NCBI GenBank assembly: GCA_041676005.1
Contig: JBAYST010000030.1
Span: forward strand, 1-11,848
DNA from: JBAYST01 sp041676005
GTDB taxonomy: Bacteria; Bacillota_I; Bacilli_A; RFN20; CAG-826
Reading direction: 5' to 3'
Length of the DNA stretch: 11,848 bases
Shown: piece by piece, positions 1 to 5,704 of the stretch
Position numbering within the stretch: the first letter of the stretch is position 1
Layout of the letters: every line of letters starts with the position of its first letter
Notes under the pieces: model-generated
Databases searched by the model: none
What the model was told of the DNA's origin: nothing
What the model saw: the letters and a program-made list of their open reading frames with translations, nothing else
Position numbers and translations under genes: made by a program

Positions 1-1791
1 AATCGTTTTCATGTTAAGGCATGTGTTAGCTGCTTTAGCTAAAGTCGCAGCATCGAAAATTTTATCTGCAGGAGCAACTGCATAAACAATTCCAGGAACG
101 GGTGTTTTCATATTCGCGATTATCTCGTTAACGAGTGTATATTCTTCGAAATCATCTTTTAAGAAATCATCAGCTAGAGCATTATCAGCTCCATATTCTT
201 TAAGAATAGTCGCAGCTTCAAATGTTCTAATTCCTGAACTCTTGGATTTAAAATAACTAGAATCTAAAAAGATTCCTGAAAGCATGATGGTCGCATAAAT
301 ATTTGGCATCGTAATTTTTGGATTAACCGAAGCATAGCGAATGAACTCGGCGACCAATTCGCTAGAAGAACACGCCGATGAATCAATATGATTAAAGACC
401 GGCGAATCAATATATTCTTCAGCTCGTCGGTGATGGTCTATAACAACGATTTTACTAGTATTTTCTAATAGACGAGGGGCCATTGTCATAGAAGGAATAT
501 GCACATCCACGACCACCAAAAGAGTATTTGGTCTAATTTTATCAGCGGCATCTTTTGGACTGATGATTAACTTTTCAAGTTCATCACGAGAAAAGGAAGA
601 TGTGAGTGCTGAGCGTGTTTTATATTCAGTTAACTTAAAATCGACCACGATTTGCGAGGGTTTTTCAAGATAATTACAAATCGCTTTGATTCCTAAGCAG
701 GCTCCTAAAGCGTCCATGTCCATCATCGTATGACCCATTATTAAAATGTTTGAAGATGATTTTATCAAGCTGATCAGCGAATCTGCTAAGACACGAATTT
801 TCACTCGGTTTCTTTTTTCTTGAGCCCCGGTTTTACCGCCAATAAATTCCATATCGCTTCCATACTTGGAAATGACAACTTGATCTCCACCTCGCGACAT
901 CGCAATTGCAATTGCTTCTCCGGCTAAATCATTGAGTTTGATAACATCTGGAAAATCATAAGCGATACCAATAGAAATCGTCAGGGGAATTTCATCTCCT
1001 TCTCCGAGCTCTCGCACTTTGTTAATAAGAGAGAAATTGTCTGCTCTCATTTTTTCTAAAGTTTCAAAATTGGAAAGAAGGAAATACATATCGTTGCGAT
1101 ATCTTCGAAGAAGAATTCCGAAATCTTTCGCGTATTGGAAAATCTCGTTTTTAACTTTTGAAACTAAATCATTCGAATCTTCTTCGTTTTTGACGACATC
1201 GATATAATTATCGATTGTAATCGTTCCGACAACAGGTGCTTGTTCTTTTGAATAATTAGAAATGGTTTCAAAATCTGTCGTATCTTTAAAAATATATAGT
1301 CCGGCTTCGGTAAGTAATTTGACTTCGTAGTTACGAGAATTTATTTCAATTTTTACAACCGCAGCTTCATCAGAAGAATCGCTGAGATGAAACAATTCTG
1401 GTTGCCAATCTAAGATATTTAAATCGACAATATCGATGTGTCTATTTTTAAATAACTCGTTAGTCCATAAAACAATGTTGTTCTCATCGACCACAACAAG
1501 TCCGAGCATTGCAAAATTATAAACTTCCTGAACATCAGAACCGATAACGTCAGCAGCTTTGAGATTTGTCTGTTGTCGAATTGACGAGACACTTGAAACA
1601 GTTGCCCAAACAAAAATGACATCAATGACAATAATTGCAAGTGCAGCAATGATTACATAAAGTGGTTCAACGATGACTTGAAAATCAAATTCGTTTAAAA
1701 AATAAAAAATCGAAAATAGAATAACCCCAATTATCTGGATGAGAATGAGGATAAACGCTGTAGTTCGAATTCTTTTGATAGCAGTTCTCAT
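1..1791 (-). CDS. gdpP: GdpP c-di-AMP phosphodiesterase, partial (3' end beyond left edge)
   Basis: Reading the minus strand from the ATG at 1791 gives an uninterrupted frame of 597 residues that runs off the left edge; the family is about 655-660 residues. Seen: two membrane helices (about residues 12-31 and 43-65), a degenerate PAS-like region (about 85-170), a degenerate GGDEF domain carrying SRGGDQVVI (299-307), then a DHH phosphoesterase domain. The expected metal ligands are all present: H354, D358 and D360 in GHTMMDMDALG, D429 in VVVDVH, D452-H453-H454 in IDHHRR, and D510 in MLSGIFLDS. The sequence ends inside the DHHA1 domain (FDAATLAKAANTCLNMKTI). The family is a membrane-anchored enzyme hydrolysing c-di-AMP to pApA, controlling potassium, osmotic and wall stress responses. 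The start has an AGAGG Shine-Dalgarno 7 nt upstream. In Firmicutes rplI and the replicative helicase gene usually follow, so they are expected just left of the window. It appears intact as far as visible. Confidence 0.95.
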   Translation of the reverse strand, partial: MRTAIKRIRTTAFILILIQIIGVILFSIFYFLNEFDFQVIVEPLYVIIAALAIIVIDVIFVWATVSSVSSIRQQTNLKAADVIGSDVQEVYNFAMLGLVVVDENNIVLWTNELFKNRHIDIVDLNILDWQPELFHLSDSSDEAAVVKIEINSRNYEVKLLTEAGLYIFKDTTDFETISNYSKEQAPVVGTITIDNYIDVVKNEEDSNDLVSKVKNEIFQYAKDFGILLRRYRNDMYFLLSNFETLEKMRADNFSLINKVRELGEGDEIPLTISIGIAYDFPDVIKLNDLAGEAIAIAMSRGGDQVVISKYGSDMEFIGGKTGAQEKRNRVKIRVLADSLISLIKSSSNILIMGHTMMDMDALGACLGIKAICNYLEKPSQIVVDFKLTEYKTRSALTSSFSRDELEKLIISPKDAADKIRPNTLLVVVDVHIPSMTMAPRLLENTSKIVVIDHHRRAEEYIDSPVFNHIDSSACSSSELVAEFIRYASVNPKITMPNIYATIMLSGIFLDSSYFKSKSSGIRTFEAATILKEYGADNALADDFLKDDFEEYTLVNEIIANMKTPVPGIVYAVAPADKIFDAATLAKAANTCLNMKTI

Positions 1792-1811
1792 AATTAAACC
1801 TCTGTTCTTAT

Positions 1812-1841
1812 ATTATAGTTAGATTTAGAAATAATAAAAAC
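1812..1841 (-). promoter_or_regulatory. Candidate gdpP promoter (good -10, weak -35)
   Basis: On the minus strand a perfect TATAAT lies at 1817-1812. The expected -35 position 17-18 nt upstream (1835-1841) is only T-rich (TTTTTA or GTTTTT), a poor match to TTGACA. Transcription would start near 1805, just upstream of the AGAGG ribosome binding site, giving a leader of about 14 nt. The position after the rpsR terminator supports a separate gdpP promoter. The weak -35 leaves room for an activator or for coincidence in AT-rich DNA. Confidence 0.4.
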
Positions 1842-1845
1842 CTTA

Positions 1846-1861
1846 TCGCAATAAATTGCGA
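1846..1861. promoter_or_regulatory. Perfect 16-bp dyad TCGCAATAAATTGCGA upstream of gdpP
   Basis: A 7-2-7 perfect inverted repeat (TCGCAAT, AA, ATTGCGA) sits directly upstream of the presumed -35 position for gdpP. The two-base centre makes it a poor RNA hairpin but a plausible site for a dimeric DNA-binding protein. I recognise no regulator for this sequence, so the operator role is inference from position and symmetry only. Confidence 0.35.
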
Positions 1862-1909
1862 CTTCACCTTTAGATAACCAAATAGTTTTTGGAATTGAGT
1901 TTTTGAAAG

Positions 1910-1951
1910 CTATAGCATAGCTATAGAATTTGATTTTATAATAAAATCAAA
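1910..1951. repeat. Two adjacent AT-rich inverted repeats downstream of the rpsR terminator
   Basis: First, CTATAGC (1910-1916) and GCTATAG (1920-1926) flank ATA. Second, a 10-bp arm starting TTTGAT (1929-1938) pairs with its reverse complement at 1942-1951 around a TAA loop. They follow the G+C-rich terminator hairpin on the transcribed strand, so this spacer contains three consecutive dyads before the palindrome near gdpP. They may act as back-up termination or 3'-end protection, or be protein sites. Function is unknown. Confidence 0.4.
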
Positions 1952-1973
1952 AAAGGCCCGACAATCAGGCCTT
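1949..1973 (-). terminator. Intrinsic terminator of the rpsF-ssb-rpsR operon
   Basis: On the minus strand AAGGCC (1973-1968) pairs with GGCCTT (1958-1953). The stem is extended by a T-G wobble and a G-C pair around loop ATTGT, and a run of six T (1954-1949) follows. It begins 26 nt after the rpsR stop codon, the expected place for the operon's end. Confidence 0.85.
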
Positions 1974-1999
1974 ATAGATTTAGTTTTGATTGATCACGC

Positions 2000-2227
2000 T
2001 TAGTCTGCGACAAATGGAAGAAGCGCCATAAAGCGAGCGTTTTTAATTGCTCTAGCTAATTCGCGTTGATGTTTGGCGCAAGTTCCCGTAGCAAAACGTG
2101 GTGAAATTTTGCCAGTAGGCGCAATGAACATTTTAAGCATTTCAACATCTTTGTAGTCGATGATTTTGATGTTATTTTTCTTAAAATAGCAAAACTTTTT
2201 GTGTGGTCTTACTTTTTTATATGCCAT
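2000..2227 (-). CDS. rpsR: Small ribosomal subunit protein bS18
   Basis: A 75-residue protein with the bS18 core IDYKDVEMLKMFI, then GKISPR, TGTCAKHQREL and ALLPFV near the end. bS18 binds bS6 and 16S rRNA helix 22 in the platform of the 30S subunit. It is the last gene of rpsF-ssb-rpsR, 14 nt after the ssb stop, with an AAAGGA Shine-Dalgarno overlapping the end of ssb. In zinc-binding (C+) bS18 the ligands are CxxC plus CxxH. Here C13, C50 and H53 remain but the second cysteine position is Lys16, so zinc binding is probably lost or altered. The N-terminus is short but within the family range. Confidence 0.97.
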   Translation of the reverse strand: MAYKKVRPHKKFCYFKKNNIKIIDYKDVEMLKMFIAPTGKISPRFATGTCAKHQRELARAIKNARFMALLPFVAD

Positions 2228-2241
2228 ATGATTTTCCTTTC

Positions 2242-2670
2242 TTAAAATGGAAGATCGTCATCGGGAATATCGATGGAATCTAAATTTTTGCCACTTTCGG
2301 CAACATCATCAAAAGTTGGAGTCTCAGAAACGTTTTCACTATTTCCGGCTGCTTTTGGCTCGAGGAATTGAACAGAATCGCAAACGATTTCAATCACATT
2401 TCCTTTTGTTCCATCTTTCCGATCAAACGACCTTTGGTTTAATCGTCCTTCAATTCCGACGAGCATCCCTTTACGGGCGAATTTGCTCACGGTATCTGCT
2501 AATTGCATCCATGTAACACATGGAAGAAAACTAGCGGTTCGATTGCCATCGGGTCCTTTTAACCTATTATCGACAGCGATCGTGAAAGTGCAAACTGCAT
2601 TTCCTGTTGTTGTTTTTCTTAATTCTGGGTCTCTAACGAGACGTCCTACCAAAACTACACGATTAATCAC
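2242..2670 (-). CDS. ssb: Single-stranded DNA-binding protein SSB (GTG start)
   Basis: 142 residues from a GTG at 2670: the N-terminus MINRVVLVGRLVRDPEL is the classic OB-fold start of bacterial SSB. A flexible Ser/Asn/Glu-rich linker follows (from about residue 105), and the acidic tip ends DDDLPF, the docking site for replication and repair partners. An in-frame ATG at 2706 would add 12 residues (MSSLANKKEDLS) and overlap rpsF. I prefer the GTG because a perfect AAGGAGG (2685-2679) lies 8 nt before it and homologues begin there. SSB coats single-stranded DNA during replication, recombination and repair. It sits between rpsF and rpsR, 16 nt after the rpsF stop, the standard operon order. Confidence 0.96.
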   Translation of the reverse strand: MINRVVLVGRLVRDPELRKTTTGNAVCTFTIAVDNRLKGPDGNRTASFLPCVTWMQLADTVSKFARKGMLVGIEGRLNQRSFDRKDGTKGNVIEIVCDSVQFLEPKAAGNSENVSETPTFDDVAESGKNLDSIDIPDDDLPF

Positions 2671-2678
2671 GGATAAAT

Positions 2679-2685
2679 CCTCCTT
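2679..2685 (-). promoter_or_regulatory. ssb ribosome binding site that fixes the GTG start
   Basis: AAGGAGG on the minus strand, 8 nt upstream of the GTG at 2670-2668 and immediately downstream of the rpsF TAA (2689-2687). It lies downstream of the ATG at 2706, so it cannot serve that codon. Confidence 0.9.
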
Positions 2686-2686
2686 C

Positions 2687-2977
2687 TTATTCGCGAGCGA
2701 CGACAATCAAATGTCTTAGAACGAGCGGACTAATTTTTACCAAACGGTCAAATTCGCTTGTTGCTGCATTGTCTGCACTGATTTTAATGACGACATAATA
2801 GCCTTTAACTTCATCCTTAATTGGATAAGCTAAATCGCGTAAGCCCATCGATTCGTCGACGTTGAGAATCTTACCACCATTATCGATGATGATTTTGTTG
2901 ACCTTTTCGATTGCTTCTTTACGACCGGCTTCGTCTAAGTCGGCTCTTAAAATGTACATGACTTCGTAATTGCGCAT
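2687..2977 (-). CDS. rpsF: Small ribosomal subunit protein bS6
   Basis: 96 residues, the usual bS6 length. It begins MRNYEVMYILRADLDE, has the central GLRDLAYPIKDEVKGYYVVIKI stretch and ends in a helix with LVLRHLIV. bS6 pairs with bS18 on the 30S platform. The ATG has a strong GGGAGGTG Shine-Dalgarno 7 nt upstream. It is the first gene of the rpsF-ssb-rpsR operon, preceded by its own promoter and a structured leader that may mediate feedback by the bS6:bS18 pair, as known in many bacteria. Confidence 0.97.
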   Translation of the reverse strand: MRNYEVMYILRADLDEAGRKEAIEKVNKIIIDNGGKILNVDESMGLRDLAYPIKDEVKGYYVVIKISADNAATSEFDRLVKISPLVLRHLIVVARE

Positions 2978-3002
2978 ATATACACCTCCCTATGGTCTTC
3001 TG

Positions 3003-3053
3003 GCTATTCAATGGTGAATAGCAGAGAGAAACGCCACGCTCTCGCGTAGCATT
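3003..3053 (-). promoter_or_regulatory. Structured rpsF leader: two hairpins (candidate bS6:bS18 autoregulatory site)
   Basis: Hairpin 1 (3053-3030) pairs GCTACGC with GCGTGGC around a GAGA tetraloop, can extend to about 10 bp, starts at the predicted transcription start, and is followed by a pyrimidine-rich TTTCTCTCT. Hairpin 2 (3022-3003) pairs GCTATTC with GAATAGC around ACCATT, ending about 14 nt before the Shine-Dalgarno. Feedback leaders binding bS6:bS18 are known at this locus in many bacteria. However, the conserved CCG trinucleotide of that motif is not visible here, so the assignment rests on position and structure. Confidence 0.4.
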
Positions 3054-3056
3054 GGT

Positions 3057-3085
3057 ATTATACATAACTAGTACTTATAAGTAAA
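3057..3085 (-). promoter_or_regulatory. rpsF operon promoter (sigma-A type)
   Basis: On the minus strand a -35 TTTACT (3085-3080), a 17-nt spacer and a perfect -10 TATAAT (3062-3057). Transcription would start near 3050, giving a leader of about 73 nt. It lies just downstream of the lysS terminator, so rpsF-ssb-rpsR is its own transcription unit. Confidence 0.8.
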
Positions 3086-3100
3086 GCACGCATACGAATG

Positions 3101-3131
3101 AAAAATCACCCACATTACTTGTAGGTGACTT
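3101..3131 (-). terminator. Intrinsic terminator after lysS
   Basis: On the minus strand a 12-bp stem pairs AAGTCACCTACA (3131-3120) with TGTGGGTGATTT (3114-3103), with two G-T wobbles. The loop is AGTAA and a run of T follows to 3101. It starts 18 nt after the lysS stop and ends 15 nt before the rpsF -35 box. Confidence 0.88.
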
Positions 3132-3149
3132 TAAGTATTTTACTAATTT

Positions 3150-4637
3150 TTACCGGTCTTTCATCGTCGGGAACAAAATCACTTCACGAATTGAAGATTG
3201 ATTAGCTAAAATCATCACCAGGCGATCGATTCCAATTCCGATTCCTCCAGCAGGAGGCATTCCGTATTCCAAGGCTTCGATAAAATCGATATCCATCTCA
3301 TTAGCTTCTTCGTCTCCAAGAGCTTTAGCTTTTAATTGCTCTTCAAACCGTTCTTTTTGATCGAGTGGATCATTGAGCTCTGTATAAGCGTTTGCAAGTT
3401 CTTTTCCATTGACAAAAAGTTCAAAACGTTCAGTGAATCGCGGGTCTTTTCCTTTTTTGGTCAGTGGCGAAGTTTCAATTGGATAGGAATGAATAAAAGT
3501 CGGTTGAATCAAACTGTCTTCACAGAAGGCCTCAAAAAATTCATTGATCACATACCCGACAGAATTTTTAAATTTGTCGAGTTTGATGTGATGCTTTTCA
3601 GCGAGTTCTTTTGCTTCTTCAAAGGTCATTGGAAGGGAAAAATCAATTCCGGTTTTTTCTTTGATTATTTCGACCATGGAAATCCATCTAAATGGTTTGC
3701 CAAAATCAATTTCTTTTCCTTGATGATTGACCACCGCTGAACCGGTTGTTTCTTTAGCGATTTTACGAATCATTTTTTCAGCGAGTTTGCGCATTGATTG
3801 TAAATCACCATACGCTTGGTAAGCTTCTACGGTCGTGAATTCTGGATTATGGGAAGAGTCCATTCCCTCGTTTCTAAATAGACGACCAATCTCATAGACT
3901 CTTTCTAATCCACCAACCAGTAATCTTTTCAAAGGAAGTTCGGTTGCGATTCGCAAATAAAAATCCTTATCTAACGCATTGTGATGAGTGACAAAAGGCC
4001 GAGCATTAGCTCCTCCTAAAATTGAGGATAAAACCGAAGTTTCCACTTCAATAAACCCTTCTTTATCAAGGTAGTTTTGCATCGCTCTAATGATTCGCGG
4101 TCTTAAAAGTGCAACGCGTTTAGCCTCCTCGTTCATTATCAAATCGACATAACGTCGGCGATATCTTTCCTCAACATCAGTCAAACCATGAAATTTTTCA
4201 GGAAGTGGTCTTAAAGCTTTAGATAAATGTGTGTATTTATGAGCCTTAATCGTCAACTCACCGGTTCTAGTCGTCATAAGACGTCCTTTGATTCCGATGA
4301 TGTCACCGATATCCGCTAATTTAAAAGTTTCGTATGCTTTTTCACCAACATCGTTAATTCCGATATAACATTGCATGTTTCCAGATCGGTCTTGGAGATT
4401 GACAAAAGATGCTTTACCCATTCTTCGAATTGCCATAATTCTTCCGGCGATTGAAACATCGAGTTTCATTCGATCGATTGCTTTTGGAGTTTTGTTTTTT
4501 GCTAATGTCTTAATTTCTTCAGCGTGATGAGTGACTTTATAGGCTTGACCAAAAGGGTCGATTCCCTTAGTCCGGTATTTAGGAAGTTTCTCTCGTCTTG
4601 CGATTTGTTGATCGTTTAATGAAATTTCGTTATCCAT
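3150..4637 (-). CDS. lysS: Lysyl-tRNA synthetase, class II
   Basis: 495 residues, the normal bacterial length. It charges tRNA-Lys with lysine using ATP in the cytosol. An N-terminal OB-fold anticodon-binding domain spans about residues 58-140 (VSIAGRIMAIRRMGKASFVNLQD). The class II catalytic domain follows, with the LysRS signature RPFVTHHNALDKDFYLRIA (213-231), motif 2 beginning FRNEG (254-258) and running to NPEFTTVEAYQAY, and motif 3 GGIGIGIDRL (464-473). The C-terminus SIREVILFPTMKDR is typical. The segment before RPF reads ETSVLSSILGGANA rather than the more usual ETPxLxxxxGGAxA, a mild divergence. ATG at 4637 has an AGAGGTGA Shine-Dalgarno. It starts 41 bp after dusB, the same adjacency as in Bacillus. 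Confidence 0.98.
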   Translation of the reverse strand: MDNEISLNDQQIARREKLPKYRTKGIDPFGQAYKVTHHAEEIKTLAKNKTPKAIDRMKLDVSIAGRIMAIRRMGKASFVNLQDRSGNMQCYIGINDVGEKAYETFKLADIGDIIGIKGRLMTTRTGELTIKAHKYTHLSKALRPLPEKFHGLTDVEERYRRRYVDLIMNEEAKRVALLRPRIIRAMQNYLDKEGFIEVETSVLSSILGGANARPFVTHHNALDKDFYLRIATELPLKRLLVGGLERVYEIGRLFRNEGMDSSHNPEFTTVEAYQAYGDLQSMRKLAEKMIRKIAKETTGSAVVNHQGKEIDFGKPFRWISMVEIIKEKTGIDFSLPMTFEEAKELAEKHHIKLDKFKNSVGYVINEFFEAFCEDSLIQPTFIHSYPIETSPLTKKGKDPRFTERFELFVNGKELANAYTELNDPLDQKERFEEQLKAKALGDEEANEMDIDFIEALEYGMPPAGGIGIGIDRLVMILANQSSIREVILFPTMKDR

Positions 4638-4661
4638 GTTGTCACCTCTCGTACGCTTTTA

Positions 4662-4667
4662 ATTATA
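4662..4667 (-). promoter_or_regulatory. Possible extra lysS promoter (-10 only)
   Basis: A perfect TATAAT lies on the minus strand in the dusB-lysS gap, 25 nt upstream of the lysS start. No recognisable -35 is found 16-18 nt upstream. It could be a weak internal promoter or chance in AT-rich DNA. Confidence 0.25.
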
Positions 4668-4676
4668 CGTGTTCAC

Positions 4677-4695
4677 TTTCACTTATCTAGTGAAA
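4677..4695 (-). repeat. Inverted repeat over the dusB stop codon
   Basis: TTTCACT and AGTGAAA form 7-bp arms around a 5-nt loop, covering the last dusB codons and the TGA. No T-run follows on the minus strand, so it is not a terminator. It could be an RNA processing or pausing hairpin, or incidental. Confidence 0.3.
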
Positions 4696-5668
4696 TCGTA
4701 TTTAAAGCCTCGTTTATTATGCTTGTCAGTTCATCGTATGATGTGAGCGATGTTGCGATTGCTGTTTTAATTTTTTTGCTATTTGCAAAGCCATTAAAAA
4801 ATTTGGGTCCGATTGAGCGATAGATTCTCATTGCAGTTTCTTCACCTTTTTCTATAATCATTTCTTTGGCGAGTTCTAAAGCGAATTCTGCTTGTTCTTT
4901 TAAAGTTGCATCAGGAAGACGCTTTCCGCTTTTATAATATTCATGAATTTGAGCAATCAATTTCGGATTGCCAACTCCACCACGTGCAACCATAACTCCG
5001 CTAGCAGAAGTTAATTCAATTGCAGTGATGGCATCATCTAAAGTATAAATGTCACCAGAAACAATTAGCGGGACATTCATTTTTTTTCCCAATCCTGCAA
5101 GTAAATCCCATTTAGGTTTTCCACTATAAAGTTGCTTGGTGGTCCGAGCGTGAATGCCGATCATACTCACCCCGGCCTTTTCGAGTTCGGAAATAACTTC
5201 TAAAAAGTTCAAGTGTTTATCATCGATTCCGAGTCTGATTTTAGCAGTCACCGGGACTGGAGAAGCAGCGACTAATTTCTGCATCATTTCACCTAATTTT
5301 TGAGGGTTTTTTAAAAGTGCTGAACCCGCTCCAGTTTTGGTTACTTTAGGCACTGGGCAACCAAGATTAATATCAATAAAATCATAATTTTGTGCTGTTT
5401 TTGCAACAATTTCAATTGCCTTTGCAAGGTTTTCGACTTTTGAACCGAATAATTGAATTCCCACTGGTCTTTCTTCTTTTGTGGTTTTAAGGTATTCAAT
5501 TGTCTGTTCGTTTCCATAGATCAAACCGCAGTCGCTGATCATCTCGGTGACGCTGATATCGACTCCAAATTTTTTCATGAAATTTCGATAACTACAAAAA
5601 GTTACTCCTGCCATTGGAGCAAGCATTACAGGACCCTTAATTTTCAATTTTCCAATTTTGTATTCCAT
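4679..5668 (-). CDS. dusB: tRNA-dihydrouridine synthase (DusB type)
   Basis: 329 residues, matching the family. A flavin (FMN) enzyme that reduces specific uridines in the tRNA D-loop to dihydrouridine using NADPH. The TIM barrel starts GPVMLAPMAGVTFCSYR (12-28). The catalytic cysteine is C104 in NLGCPVPKVTKTGAGSAL. Phosphate and substrate-binding stretches HARTTKQLYSGKPKWD (173-188) and GVMVARGGVGNP (224-235) are clear. It ends on TGA; reading through would run into lysS, so TGA is stop here. The ATG at 5668 is pinned by an in-frame TGA at 5689-5687 with no alternative start between. It has no visible Shine-Dalgarno, being preceded by the T-run of the ftsH terminator. An internal ATG (M15) has AAGGG upstream, but starting there would lose the first conserved strand. 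Confidence 0.95.
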   Translation of the reverse strand: MEYKIGKLKIKGPVMLAPMAGVTFCSYRNFMKKFGVDISVTEMISDCGLIYGNEQTIEYLKTTKEERPVGIQLFGSKVENLAKAIEIVAKTAQNYDFIDINLGCPVPKVTKTGAGSALLKNPQKLGEMMQKLVAASPVPVTAKIRLGIDDKHLNFLEVISELEKAGVSMIGIHARTTKQLYSGKPKWDLLAGLGKKMNVPLIVSGDIYTLDDAITAIELTSASGVMVARGGVGNPKLIAQIHEYYKSGKRLPDATLKEQAEFALELAKEMIIEKGEETAMRIYRSIGPKFFNGFANSKKIKTAIATSLTSYDELTSIINEALNTISLDK

Positions 5669-5674
5669 AACAAG

Positions 5675-5697
5675 AAAAAGGGAAGGTCACCCTTCCC
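5675..5697 (-). terminator. Intrinsic terminator between ftsH and dusB
   Basis: On the minus strand GGGAAGG (5697-5691) pairs perfectly with CCTTCCC (5686-5680) around loop GTGA, followed by TTTTT (5679-5675). It starts 7 nt after the ftsH stop. Its T-run ends 6 nt before the dusB ATG, so it should limit dusB-lysS expression or act as an attenuator. No separate promoter for dusB is evident in the gap. Confidence 0.82.
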
Positions 5698-5704
5698 CTA
5701 ATGA

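Noticed and set aside
1419..1649. Minus-strand 76-residue frame
   Set aside because: Lies inside gdpP in another frame; the gdpP frame is continuous and conserved here.
1900..1975. Clustered inverted repeats as insertion-sequence or attachment remnants
   Set aside because: No transposase or integrase fragments, no flanking direct repeats, and the first hairpin is plainly the rpsR terminator.
2247..2719. Plus-strand frames opposite ssb
   Set aside because: Antisense to ssb, arginine/serine-rich composition typical of shadow frames, no family resemblance.
3336..3740. 134-residue plus-strand open frame
   Set aside because: Antisense to the clearly conserved lysS catalytic domain; no ribosome binding site or recognisable motif. 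A reading-frame shadow.
4638..4678. T-box or lysine riboswitch ahead of lysS
   Set aside because: Only 41 bp separate dusB from lysS, far too short for either, and no specifier or aptamer features are visible.
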